Origin: Methanothrix sp.
Lineage (GTDB): Archaea; Halobacteriota; Methanosarcinia; Methanotrichales; Methanotrichaceae
Length of the DNA: 22,913 nt
Direction: 5' to 3'
Assembly: GCA_028708055.1 (NCBI GenBank)
Contig: JAQVZT010000006.1
Location: forward strand, 1-22,913
Of this stretch, positions 1-6,949 are shown one piece after another (position 1 is the stretch's first letter; the number at the start of each line of letters is the position of its first letter). Made by a program: the position numbers and the translations under genes. Under the pieces are notes generated by a model. That model was not told where the DNA came from. It made no database searches and was given only the letters and a program-made list of their open reading frames with translations.

Positions 1-62
1 AATAGGTGCGTTGACTTACGGAAAGCAGGATAATTTAAAGAATAGTGTCATTCGCTTTAGAT

Positions 63-77
63 GGAGGGATTGATCTG
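63..77 (+). promoter_or_regulatory. Shine-Dalgarno site deciding an unusual CTG start
   Basis: GGAGGG at 63-68 matches the archaeal anti-SD and is spaced 6 bases from CTG at 75-77. No in-frame ATG, GTG or TTG lies between the GTG at 45 and an ATG at 99, and the ATG would remove the positive residues of the signal peptide. An out-of-frame ATG at 61 opens a five-codon mini-ORF whose TGA (76-78) overlaps the CTG. Confidence 0.4.
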
Positions 78-1079
78 AAGAAGGCTATACTAGTAGTAAT
101 GGTTTTAGTAGCTCTTATAGGATGTTCTGCTGCTGCTTGGCCGCCGGCAAAATCTGTAGCGTGGCCCGCTTATGTGGACAGCAAATATTATTATCCCAAT
201 GGATATCAGGAGAGCAATAGGACTTTTGACTTCGAGCAAAGCGTGCAGGGAAATGGCTATTACGTCACCTACCTGTATGCTAAGGCAGGAAACGTCGCGG
301 TCAAGAATTACGCTCACGGCTCCGGCTCATTGAACAGCGAGGCCACTTTGACCTATCAGAACCTGATTCGCTCGACGCATAATACATACTCCGACTACAA
401 TGACTTCGCACAGGACTGCATCCAGTTCAAAGAGGATGTAGCCATGGTCTATGCGCCAATGAAGATCGCAGTCGGCAATGGATACTATGCAGCAAATCCG
501 CTGGATTACAGCTCTCTGCTCAAGGAGAAAACCTGGGTGAAGAACTATCTGGCCGGAACCAGCATGCACCATGAGGTTGAGTACGCTCATGGCCTGGATA
601 AGGAGCTGGAGATCGTTGCCAAGGACAAGAAGAATGTGACATGGGATCCAGAGTTTGAATCCGTTGGCTACACTCAGATGAAGATCGTAGAGGATGTAAC
701 AGATGGCAAGGCCCATATCGGTGTACTGCAGGCTAATGAGAATTACCTGAATGCTTCCACAATCAATCAGCAGGATCTGACTAATCCAGGTACTTGGGAC
801 CAATTGGGTATGAATATTAAGAACGCCTGGAGAAATCCATCTATCGAGATCGATGAGGATTACTGGGGAACCTATCACATCGAGAAGAACATGACTCTCG
901 AAGTGCCCTACCATCTGATTCAGAAGTCGGAAGATTGGCTGCCCTGCTGCTTCGGTGGATACCTCACTCTGCCCGTAACCTATAGGGGAGACCTGGGACT
1001 CAAGGGTGCGAAGGGCGTCTTTGACTGCACATGCTTCAAGGCACCTACCACCGCTGAGTTTCCGCGAGTCTATAACTAG
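75..1079 (+). CDS. Secreted protein of unknown function, possible CTG start
   Basis: The function is not recognised. The N-terminus is a clear signal peptide: Lys-Lys, then a hydrophobic run (AILVVMVLVALIG), then CSAAA before the mature part. The Cys in that run could also be a lipobox-like site. The mature protein is about 310 residues, rich in Tyr, Asn and acidic residues, with Asn-X-Ser/Thr sequons and a Cys-rich C-terminus (a CC pair, then CTC in FDCTCF), so disulfides or a surface location are likely. The reading frame is open back to a GTG at 45, but GGAGGG at 63-68 sits 6 bases before a CTG at 75 that begins exactly at the Lys-Lys of the signal peptide. A TATA-like TAATTTAAAG at 31-40 would place the transcript start near 61, downstream of the GTG. 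CTG at 75 is therefore preferred but unproven. A surface or sheath-associated role is only a guess. Confidence 0.75.
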   Translation: MKKAILVVMVLVALIGCSAAAWPPAKSVAWPAYVDSKYYYPNGYQESNRTFDFEQSVQGNGYYVTYLYAKAGNVAVKNYAHGSGSLNSEATLTYQNLIRSTHNTYSDYNDFAQDCIQFKEDVAMVYAPMKIAVGNGYYAANPLDYSSLLKEKTWVKNYLAGTSMHHEVEYAHGLDKELEIVAKDKKNVTWDPEFESVGYTQMKIVEDVTDGKAHIGVLQANENYLNASTINQQDLTNPGTWDQLGMNIKNAWRNPSIEIDEDYWGTYHIEKNMTLEVPYHLIQKSEDWLPCCFGGYLTLPVTYRGDLGLKGAKGVFDCTCFKAPTTAEFPRVYN

Positions 1080-1113
1080 GAGAGAGGATCTTCCTTTCTC
1101 TTTTCATTTTTCT
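1080..1113 (+). terminator. Hairpin plus T-rich tract after the first secreted gene
   Basis: The sequence 1080-1088 pairs with 1092-1100 in a nine-pair stem with one G-T pair and a three-base loop. TTTTCATTTTTC follows at once. It starts directly after the stop codon at 1077-1079. Confidence 0.5.
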
Positions 1114-1123
1114 GAAAAAAAGG

Positions 1124-1154
1124 TTTTAAGATAGTGCTGCAATAGTCTTTTGCA
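1124..1154 (+). promoter_or_regulatory. TATA-like promoter of mptE, probably leaderless
   Basis: TTTTAAGAT at 1124-1132 is centred about 26 bp before the ATG at 1154, the usual archaeal distance from TATA box to transcript start. No Shine-Dalgarno sequence precedes the ATG. Confidence 0.45.
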
Positions 1155-1780
1155 TGCAATTTACTGCCTGGCAGCCAATTTATCAATCCATCTTGGAAGA
1201 CTTCGGTTTTTCAAGGGAAAGAGATGAAGACGCGGCAGAGCTTTTAGCCTTGATTCTGCTTGGACGAGAGCCAGTGCTGCTGGCGGCGAGGTCCAAAGTA
1301 CTCGGGCGCAGGGCAATTATATGCGGCAATGCTCCAAAGCTGGATCGAGAGCTTGAAGAGCTGCAAGATAAAGACGCCGTCTTTATAGCGGCGGATGGTG
1401 CCACCGCAGTTCTTTTAGAGCATAATATCGTGCCGGATATTGTGGTCAGCGACCTGGATGGGCCATTTCCTGCCATATTGAAGGCCAATCTAATGGGCTC
1501 TATCATAGTGGTCCATGCGCACGGCGATAACCTCGATGCCCTTAAAAGATATGTTCCGGAGCTAAAGAGAGTCATAGGCACAGTGCAGTGCCGGCCTCCA
1601 TCGGGATTGCATAACTTCGGTGGGTTTACAGATGGCGATCGATCCGTATTCCTGGCCAGAGAGTTGGGTGCGGCAAGCATAGAGCTCTTGGGCTTTGACT
1701 TTGATGATGAGAGCGTTACGCTGCGCAAGAAGAGAAAGCTGGGGTGGGCCAAAGAGTTGATAGAACTGGCCCTTGGGTAA
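1154..1780 (+). CDS. mptE: 6-hydroxymethyl-7,8-dihydropterin pyrophosphokinase (MptE-like)
   Basis: This enzyme transfers pyrophosphate from ATP to 6-hydroxymethyl-7,8-dihydropterin in tetrahydromethanopterin biosynthesis, in the cytoplasm. The 208-residue protein shows the MptE/DUF115 pattern: AIICGNAP near residue 55, FIAADGAT near 75, then DIVVSDLDG, VVHAHGDN, and a Gly-rich GGFTDGDRS segment before a LLGFDFD strand. The length fits the archaeal family. The ATG at 1154 follows a TATA-like box at the right distance for a leaderless message. The gene ends 23 bases before the stop of the convergent tmk gene. Methanopterin is the C1 carrier of methanogenesis, so this supports a methanogen host. 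The assignment rests on motifs only. Confidence 0.87.
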   Translation: MQFTAWQPIYQSILEDFGFSRERDEDAAELLALILLGREPVLLAARSKVLGRRAIICGNAPKLDRELEELQDKDAVFIAADGATAVLLEHNIVPDIVVSDLDGPFPAILKANLMGSIIVVHAHGDNLDALKRYVPELKRVIGTVQCRPPSGLHNFGGFTDGDRSVFLARELGAASIELLGFDFDDESVTLRKKRKLGWAKELIELALG

Positions 1781-1803
1781 GAACCTCTGCAAACTCCGCA
1801 AAG

Positions 1804-2451
1804 TTAGCATCTTTCTAAAAGCCTCAGGATCGCGTCCATTGCCGCATTTCCAACCTTCTCCGCGTCCTGTGCGGCATCTATCTGCACAAAACGTTCCGGT
1901 TCAAGGGCGGCCATTCGCCGGAAGTTTCCATCCACATGTTGCAGGAATTCCTGCCTCTCGAACTTATCTCTTCCCGGACGGGATCGCAATCTTTTCAGAG
2001 CCGCCAGCGGGTCCAGGACCAGGAGTATTGTCATATCAGGAAGCACATTCCAGGGACGGCTGATGTTCTGAATCCAGCAGACCGGGTCCGGCACTATTCC
2101 TCTCAGTGTCACTCCCTGGTAAGCTGCGGTGGAGTCGGCATATCTGTCAGAGAGGACTATTGCCCCTGAATTCAGGGCGGGAATGACGGTCTCAGAGAGA
2201 TGGTAAGCGTGATCGGCCATAAAGAGAAAAAGCTCCTGCATGCGCATTGCCGTTGACGGCTCGCCATCCTCCCCTCCGGGTCTGGCCAGTTCTTCCCTCA
2301 GCATCCGGCCAGCCTGACCGGTTGTAGGCTCGGCGGTGAGCACGAGCTTCCTCTCGGGCATCGTCTCTCTTAGCCTTGAGGCAATATATTGCGCGACGGT
2401 GCCCTTTCCAGAGCCATCTATGCCCTCCAGGGTGATGAGCTGGCCTTTCAC
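1804..2451 (-). CDS. tmk: Thymidylate kinase
   Basis: Phosphorylates dTMP to dTDP with ATP, the step towards dTTP, in the cytoplasm. The 215-residue protein opens with the P-loop GIDGSGKGT (residues 10-18). It continues with TAEPTTGQAG, the FLFMADHAYHL segment, the DRY-type nucleotide-binding motif LSDRYADSTAAYQG, and a lid-like Arg-rich stretch (RLRSRPGRDKFE). Length and motif order are those of bacterial/archaeal TMP kinases. The start is a GTG at 2451, read on the minus strand. A TATA-like AATTTAAT lies about 30 bp upstream, so the message may be leaderless. The gene converges on mptE with a very short gap. Confidence 0.93.
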   Translation of the reverse strand: MKGQLITLEGIDGSGKGTVAQYIASRLRETMPERKLVLTAEPTTGQAGRMLREELARPGGEDGEPSTAMRMQELFLFMADHAYHLSETVIPALNSGAIVLSDRYADSTAAYQGVTLRGIVPDPVCWIQNISRPWNVLPDMTILLVLDPLAALKRLRSRPGRDKFERQEFLQHVDGNFRRMAALEPERFVQIDAAQDAEKVGNAAMDAILRLLERC

Positions 2452-2476
2452 AAGGCTGGTCTTGGCCCTTCAGAAT

Positions 2477-2489
2477 GATTAAATTATCG
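2477..2489 (-). promoter_or_regulatory. TATA-like box of tmk
   Basis: On the minus strand this reads CGATAATTTAATC. It is centred about 30 bp upstream of the GTG start at 2451, with no Shine-Dalgarno sequence between. Confidence 0.4.
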
Positions 2490-2830
2490 ATGGGAGACAT
2501 CCCGAAGAAAGATGATAAAGAATATTGTCGCCCGATACTAACTCTGGCGCGTCATCCGATGGGTATCCGCAGTCAGCCCAGTAACCCTCGTAGCGGGCGT
2601 CTGTACCGCATTTGGGTTGTCTCATGGTCATAGGTAGACAGATAGTCAGTATCCTACCATAAGGACCTATCAACGCGGCCTGTAGTCCCCTTCTTGCACC
2701 GACATTCACAGCAGAACATATTCTCAGCTTATGCCAGCCCTCTAAAGGGACATTAACTCAATGCAGCCGGAATTCATAAGGTTATCCCTGTCCAAGTTGA
2801 CAATTTCCTGAGAATAATCACCTCTGTCCA
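2490..2830. other. Intergenic stretch between tmk and pyrophosphatase
   Basis: About 340 bases lie between two divergent genes. A minus-strand open frame (2479-2709) would give a 76-residue peptide with several Cys, but it has no Shine-Dalgarno sequence, no recognisable domain, and it runs into the tmk promoter. No structured RNA consensus was recognised here. Confidence 0.4.
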
Positions 2831-2835
2831 GTAAG

Positions 2836-2881
2836 CTTTAAGTTGAAGTTGTACACTAACAATCCTGAGGTGCTTGATTTG
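2836..2881 (+). promoter_or_regulatory. Promoter, SD and TTG start of pyrophosphatase
   Basis: CTTTAAG at 2836-2842 is TATA-like and would place transcription near 2862-2868. GAGGTG at 2867-2872 is a good archaeal Shine-Dalgarno sequence, six bases before TTG at 2879. An earlier in-frame TTG at 2843 would lie upstream of the predicted transcript start. Confidence 0.45.
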
Positions 2882-3814
2882 ACCGACAAGATCTACGTAG
2901 TTGGGCACAAGAGTCCAGATACCGATTCCGTAACATCCGCAATAGCTTATGCCAATCTGAAGAACGCCCTGGGAATGAAGGAAGCCGTCCCTGCTGCCGC
3001 AGGAGATCTGAACGGCGAGACCAAGTTCCTGCTGGATTACTTCAAAGTTGCCTATCCAGAGAAGCTCACCGACGCCACCGATAAGAAGGTCATCCTGGTA
3101 GATCACAATGAGATGGCTCAGGCCGTGGACAAGCTGAACATTGAAAACATCGTGGAGGTCGTAGACCACCACAAAATCGGCGGCCTGGCAAACGGCAAGC
3201 CCATATTCTTCCTCAATGAGCCCGTGGGCGCAACCGGCGGCATTATCGCGAACCTCTACGAACAGAACAAAGTCGCCATCAGCAGGGAGATGGCTGGCCT
3301 GATGATGGCCGCAATTCTCTCCGATACCGTGCTCTTCAAGTCCCCGACTTGCACTCCTCGCGACAAGGCAGCGGTCGAGAAGCTGGCCAAGATCGCAAAG
3401 GTTGACCCGATGGCATTCGGCATGGAGCTTCTGAAGGCCAAGAGCAACATGTCTGCCAAATCCGCAAAGGAGATTCTCATGGGCGACTTCAAGAAGTTCG
3501 ACTTCTCAGGCACCAAGTCCGGCGTGGGCCAGGTTGAGGTCATGGATCTGGCCGATCTGGCACCCAAGAGAGCTGCCATCCTGGAAGAGATGAACAAGAT
3601 GAAAGAGGCCGAGAAGCTGGATATGGTCGTCCTCATGCTAACCGATGTCATGAAGGAAGCCAGCGATCTGCTCTTCGTAGGAAATGCTGCTGCTGCTGCA
3701 GGATTTGAGAAGGCATTCGGCGGAAAGCTCGCCAATAACTCCATCTACAAGGAGAAGTGCCTCTCCCGCAAAAAGCAGGTTGTACCGCCCCTGGAAGGCG
3801 CTTTCAAGAAGTAG
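2879..3814 (+). CDS. ppaC: Manganese-dependent inorganic pyrophosphatase
   Basis: Hydrolyses pyrophosphate to two phosphates with Mn2+ (family II, DHH superfamily) and pulls biosynthetic reactions forward. In acetate-activating methanogens it also removes pyrophosphate made by acetyl-CoA synthetase. The visible metal-site motifs are GHKSPDTDSV near the N-terminus, ILVDHNE, and VVDHH. The C-terminal DHHA2 part ends in SRKKQVVPPL, the substrate-binding Arg-Lys-Lys signature. From the TTG at 2879 the protein is 311 residues and begins TDKIYVVGHKSPDTD, like the family N-terminus. The frame is also open to a TTG at 2843, adding 12 residues. A strong terminator follows. The gene is monocistronic as far as can be seen. 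Confidence 0.93.
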   Translation: MTDKIYVVGHKSPDTDSVTSAIAYANLKNALGMKEAVPAAAGDLNGETKFLLDYFKVAYPEKLTDATDKKVILVDHNEMAQAVDKLNIENIVEVVDHHKIGGLANGKPIFFLNEPVGATGGIIANLYEQNKVAISREMAGLMMAAILSDTVLFKSPTCTPRDKAAVEKLAKIAKVDPMAFGMELLKAKSNMSAKSAKEILMGDFKKFDFSGTKSGVGQVEVMDLADLAPKRAAILEEMNKMKEAEKLDMVVLMLTDVMKEASDLLFVGNAAAAAGFEKAFGGKLANNSIYKEKCLSRKKQVVPPLEGAFKK

Positions 3815-3826
3815 ATATTATGATAA

Positions 3827-3865
3827 AAGGGCGGGCCAGATGGCCGCCCTTCATGTCTTTTTTTT
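3827..3865 (+). terminator. GC-rich hairpin with T8 tract after ppaC
   Basis: AAGGGCGG plus CC (3827-3837, one bulged G) pairs with GGCCGCCCTT (3842-3851) around a four-base loop. A run of eight T follows at about 3858-3865. This is an intrinsic-type terminator for the pyrophosphatase gene. Confidence 0.75.
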
Positions 3866-3898
3866 CAGAAATTTCAGTCTTTATAATTGCATGGAATC

Positions 3899-3976
3899 AT
3901 TTGCTGCAATTATTTGCTGCAATTATTTGCTGCAATCATATGATGCAATTTTATTCCGAAGTCATCTGCTGCAATG
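3899..3976. repeat. 13-bp tandem repeat with TTGC-N-GCAA core
   Basis: Three near-perfect head-to-tail 13-bp units (core TTGCTGCAATTAT) start at 3899, 3912 and 3925. A degenerate fourth copy lies at 3938-3950 and another partial copy (CTGCTGCAATG) at about 3966-3976, which already overlaps the 3' end of tiaS. Each unit holds the palindromic core TTGC-N-GCAA. The array sits between the pyrophosphatase terminator and the convergent tiaS stop codon. Confidence 0.75.
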
Positions 3977-5209
3977 AACTTTCTCTCCATTCATTCGCAC
4001 CAGCGGTTTAGATAGATGGCGTCGAGCGCAGGGTGGAACCTCGTAGTATCCGGTTTCCAGTTCCCGTTTCTGAATCCTGCACACCAGTCCCTCGGCATGG
4101 GTCTTGCAGCTGCGGCAGCGGTAGCCCTGTCCCTTGCCTGCGGACTTCATCCTTTTATTGCACTGGGGGCAGACCGGGGCAAAGGCCTCGGTTTTGTCCG
4201 CCAGATGGAGGACACGCATCTTTTCCAGGTTCAGGGTGCTTTCCTGCACCGAGCCGTAGACCTCGATCTCATCTCCAATAATCAGCTGCTTAACTATTGC
4301 GCGAAAGTTCTTGGTTGGCTCAAAGGCGGCGCAGACGACCCGGCCTGTGCCGTCTTGCAGCGGAAAGAAGAGATGACCGCCGGCGATGGCCTGCGGCTGT
4401 CCGGCCACGAAGCCTCGCAGCCGGTAGCTCTCAGAGGCCCGCACATCCGCCACAGTTCCTTCCAGGATATGGGCGTCTGTCCCCTGGTTGGTCTGGTAGA
4501 GGACCTTTCGCTCGATGGGCTCGGATTTTATGGCCTGGAATGCTTCAAGGATCGCCTGGGGATCTGAGCCCCTGATGCCAAACAATACCGGGTCTGCCGA
4601 ATGAGGGGCAAAGACCATGCGGCCATTGTGATGATCCACGGTATCCCATGTTCGCGGATAGGTCAGGCCGTCCGCTCTCCAGACGGTGGCCTCATCGATA
4701 GAGCGTGGCGTGCCCCAGCGATCCCGCTCACGGTAGGCGATCAGCTCATAAGTGTAATCCGGGAGCACGGCTCCTATGGCAGCCAGTGCTCCAATCAGGC
4801 CCCGACCCTTCTTGAAGCCGCGATGCCAGATCCCTTCCTGATCAAGCAGCTTTCTGGCGTCCTCGATCTCCAGGATGCGAGTAACGGCGCGCTGGTAAAA
4901 GGCTGCCATCGAGGGCGTTTTTCGGGACGCAATCACCAGGCCGGGATTGGTGTTCGATCCGGAAAAGTCCGATAGTTCCAGCACAGTCTGCAGGGCAATT
5001 TCCCTGATATCCTCAATGCGGTCGCTTTTCAGCTCCAGGGCGATGGCGGCATTGCCGCGCGTTTTGTATCGGGCGCAGGGATTTAGGCGGATGAGTTTGG
5101 GATAGCCCACCAGCTCGCCCAGTGGCGAGAGCCTCTCCATGAGCACTGCTGCCAGGTAGGTGGTGCATAGCCCCCGTTCAGAATCAGTATCATCAATTCC
5201 AATGAACAT
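3962..5209 (-). CDS. tiaS: tRNA(Ile2) 2-agmatinylcytidine synthetase
   Basis: TiaS attaches agmatine to C34 of the CAU-anticodon tRNA-Ile so that it reads AUA; it is an essential archaeal tRNA modification enzyme. The 415-residue protein starts MFIGIDDTDSERGLCTTYLA, the family's N-terminal ATP/nucleotide-binding motif. It continues with the conserved RLNPCARYKTRGNAA and SSNTNPG-like segments (here SGSNTNPGLVIA) and a GRGLIGALAAIGA stretch. An OB-fold-like region follows at about residues 260-340, and a C-terminal zinc ribbon has CPQC and CRSC pairs near residues 345-370. Length and order match the family. The start codon lies 36 bp from the start of the divergent regulator. The last codons run into the 13-bp repeat array. 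Confidence 0.93.
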   Translation of the reverse strand: MFIGIDDTDSERGLCTTYLAAVLMERLSPLGELVGYPKLIRLNPCARYKTRGNAAIALELKSDRIEDIREIALQTVLELSDFSGSNTNPGLVIASRKTPSMAAFYQRAVTRILEIEDARKLLDQEGIWHRGFKKGRGLIGALAAIGAVLPDYTYELIAYRERDRWGTPRSIDEATVWRADGLTYPRTWDTVDHHNGRMVFAPHSADPVLFGIRGSDPQAILEAFQAIKSEPIERKVLYQTNQGTDAHILEGTVADVRASESYRLRGFVAGQPQAIAGGHLFFPLQDGTGRVVCAAFEPTKNFRAIVKQLIIGDEIEVYGSVQESTLNLEKMRVLHLADKTEAFAPVCPQCNKRMKSAGKGQGYRCRSCKTHAEGLVCRIQKRELETGYYEVPPCARRHLSKPLVRMNGEKVHCSR

Positions 5210-5246
5210 AGTCAGCCTTAAATAGCGGTCAAACCGAGATATATAA
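5210..5246. promoter_or_regulatory. Interlocked divergent promoters of tiaS and the HTH gene
   Basis: Only 36 bp separate the two start codons. CTTAAATA at 5217-5224 is centred about 25 bp before the plus-strand ATG at 5246. ATATATAA at 5239-5246, read TTATATAT on the minus strand, is centred about 33 bp before the tiaS start at 5209. Each TATA box lies almost on top of the other gene's transcript start, so the two messages would be leaderless or nearly so and would compete. Confidence 0.55.
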
Positions 5247-6175
5247 TGATGGATAAAGAACTTCTCGCCGAGCGCGTGGAGGAGGTTCTGATGCAGGGCG
5301 GATTCACCACATCGGATCGCTGCTATCTCCGTCCCAGGAGCTTTGATCTAGCCGCCCGAAAGGGAAACCTCTTCCTGCTCCTCAAGATCCTCTCAAATAT
5401 CGATGGCCTGAATGAGCAGACGGCCACGGAGGTGCGCCTGCTGGCCAAGCACCTTTTTGCCAGCCCCATACTGGTAGGCGAGAAGACCCGAGATCAGTAC
5501 CTGGAAAGGGGCGCGGTTTATTTTCGCTATGGCATTCCCACACTCAGTCTCGATACCCTGGCGGACTGTCTCTTGAGCGATACTCTGCCTCTGGTTTACG
5601 CCGCGCACGGCGGGCTTTATGTGCGCATCGACGGAACCAGGATGAGGGAGCTAAGGCTAGAGCGCGGCATCTCGCTGGGAGCGCTGGCTTCCGAGCTTGG
5701 AGTCTCTCGCCGCACCATAAGCAAGTATGAGGTAGAGGACATGGACACGACGGTAGATGTGGCCATCAAGCTGGAGGAGATCTTCGAGCAGGAGCTGATT
5801 CAGCCAGTAAACCCCTTCCTTCCCGCAAATGATGAGGTTACCAAGGGTCCGGTGACGGACAATATCCTGCGTTTGCTCCTGGAGATAGGTTTTGAGGTAG
5901 TTCCCACCGCTCAGGCTCCTTTCAATGCCATTACCAGCACTGAGGAGCTGGTGGTGCTGACCTGTGTCAGCAAATTCTCTCAGAGTATGCTCAAAAGGGC
6001 CAGGCTCATGAGCAGCCTTTCCGCGGTCGCCAGGACCAAATCGGTGGTAATCGTCGACGGTGAGACCAAGCTGGAGTGCATCGAAGATACCGCTCTCATC
6101 GAGAAGCGCGAGCTGGAGAGCATTGACCGCACTCGCGAATTCGAAGATCTGGTGGCAGAAAAGCAGAATAAATAA
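5246..6175 (+). CDS. Archaeal HTH-type transcriptional regulator
   Basis: A 309-residue protein of the archaeal family of putative Xre-like regulators. The central helix-turn-helix at about residues 130-185 reads MRELRLERGISLGALASELG then VSRRTISKYE, a typical Xre/Cro DNA-binding domain. The N-terminal ~115 residues and the C-terminal ~110 residues are alpha/beta regions of unknown role; the C-terminal part (SKFSQSMLKRARLMSSLSAV) may bind an effector or form dimers. The start is ATG ATG at 5246, with the TATA-like CTTAAATA at leaderless distance. It is divergent from tiaS and shares the promoter space, so it may control tiaS or itself. Target genes are unknown. Confidence 0.85.
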   Translation: MMDKELLAERVEEVLMQGGFTTSDRCYLRPRSFDLAARKGNLFLLLKILSNIDGLNEQTATEVRLLAKHLFASPILVGEKTRDQYLERGAVYFRYGIPTLSLDTLADCLLSDTLPLVYAAHGGLYVRIDGTRMRELRLERGISLGALASELGVSRRTISKYEVEDMDTTVDVAIKLEEIFEQELIQPVNPFLPANDEVTKGPVTDNILRLLLEIGFEVVPTAQAPFNAITSTEELVVLTCVSKFSQSMLKRARLMSSLSAVARTKSVVIVDGETKLECIEDTALIEKRELESIDRTREFEDLVAEKQNK

Positions 6176-6220
6176 GATTACTATCACAAAAATCATATAG
6201 ACAAAACCCAGATAACATGC

Positions 6221-6943
6221 ATGAGACAATACTTGTTGCTGCTATTAATCTGCTTTTTTTTGGCTGCGGCATCCTGGGGCGGTATGGCCACGGCTGCACA
6301 GTCAAATCCTACAAATAGCTCAACTGACAGGGACGATAATTCCAGCATCAATGGCATCATTAATGCCAGCGCTTCTATGGGGTCACTGAACCTGGCCCTC
6401 TTCAGCATGCCTGACACCCGGCAGAGCACTGAATATTCCTGCGGAGCGGCATCCTTGCAGGCAGTTTTGGGTTACTGGGGAAGAGACATCGGCGAAGAGG
6501 ATATCAGAGAGATGCTCAATACCAACGAGGAGTCGGGGACATACCCGGATGATATTATCAGGGTGGCTCAGGCTCTGGGTTTAGAGGCAGATTATAAGGA
6601 GAACATGACCCTGGCGGATCTGGAAGGATATGTGGTTCAGGGAATACCGGTCATAGTGGACTGTCAGGCCTGGAGAAGCGTATCGCAGTACAACGAATCC
6701 TGGGCTGATACCTGGCACAATGGGCACTGGGTGGTAGTAATCGGCATTGACGAGAGTAATGTGACCCTCGAAGATCCTTACATCCTTGGGGACCGGGGCA
6801 TCATGTCCCGGGAGGAGTTTGAGGCCCGCTGGCACAATGTGCGCGGCCTGGACGAGACGGATACCGTAGAGCAGATTCACATGGGAATAGCAATCCGGGG
6901 AGATAAACCGGCATCTTCATCCGGCTTCAGGCACGTAGATTAG
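6221..6943 (+). CDS. Secreted C39-like cysteine peptidase domain protein
   Basis: A 240-residue exported protein. An N-terminal signal peptide (LLLLLICFFLAAA) is followed by a Ser/Asn-rich linker with sequons to about residue 60. The peptidase C39-like papain fold then shows a Gln/Cys region TEYSCGAASLQAVLGYWG (Cys near 75), a His in NGHWVVVIGID, and an Asp in LEDPYILG, giving a plausible Cys-His-Asp triad. C39 peptidases of exporters cut double-Gly leaders, but stand-alone secreted archaeal C39_2 proteins have no established substrate, so cell-wall or peptide processing is only a guess. A TATA-like ATCATATAG at 6192-6200 lies at leaderless distance. The phosphoribulokinase gene starts 6 bases after the stop, so the two are probably co-transcribed. 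Confidence 0.82.
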   Translation: MRQYLLLLLICFFLAAASWGGMATAAQSNPTNSSTDRDDNSSINGIINASASMGSLNLALFSMPDTRQSTEYSCGAASLQAVLGYWGRDIGEEDIREMLNTNEESGTYPDDIIRVAQALGLEADYKENMTLADLEGYVVQGIPVIVDCQAWRSVSQYNESWADTWHNGHWVVVIGIDESNVTLEDPYILGDRGIMSREEFEARWHNVRGLDETDTVEQIHMGIAIRGDKPASSSGFRHVD

Positions 6944-6949
6944 GAAGAC

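Noticed and set aside
2479..2709. Minus-strand 76-residue frame with several Cys upstream of tmk
   Set aside because: No Shine-Dalgarno sequence or TATA box is placed for it, the Cys spacing does not form a clear zinc ribbon, and its end overlaps the tmk promoter.
3899..3976. CRISPR array
   Set aside because: The units are 13 bp and directly adjacent with no unique spacers, so this is a tandem repeat and not a CRISPR.
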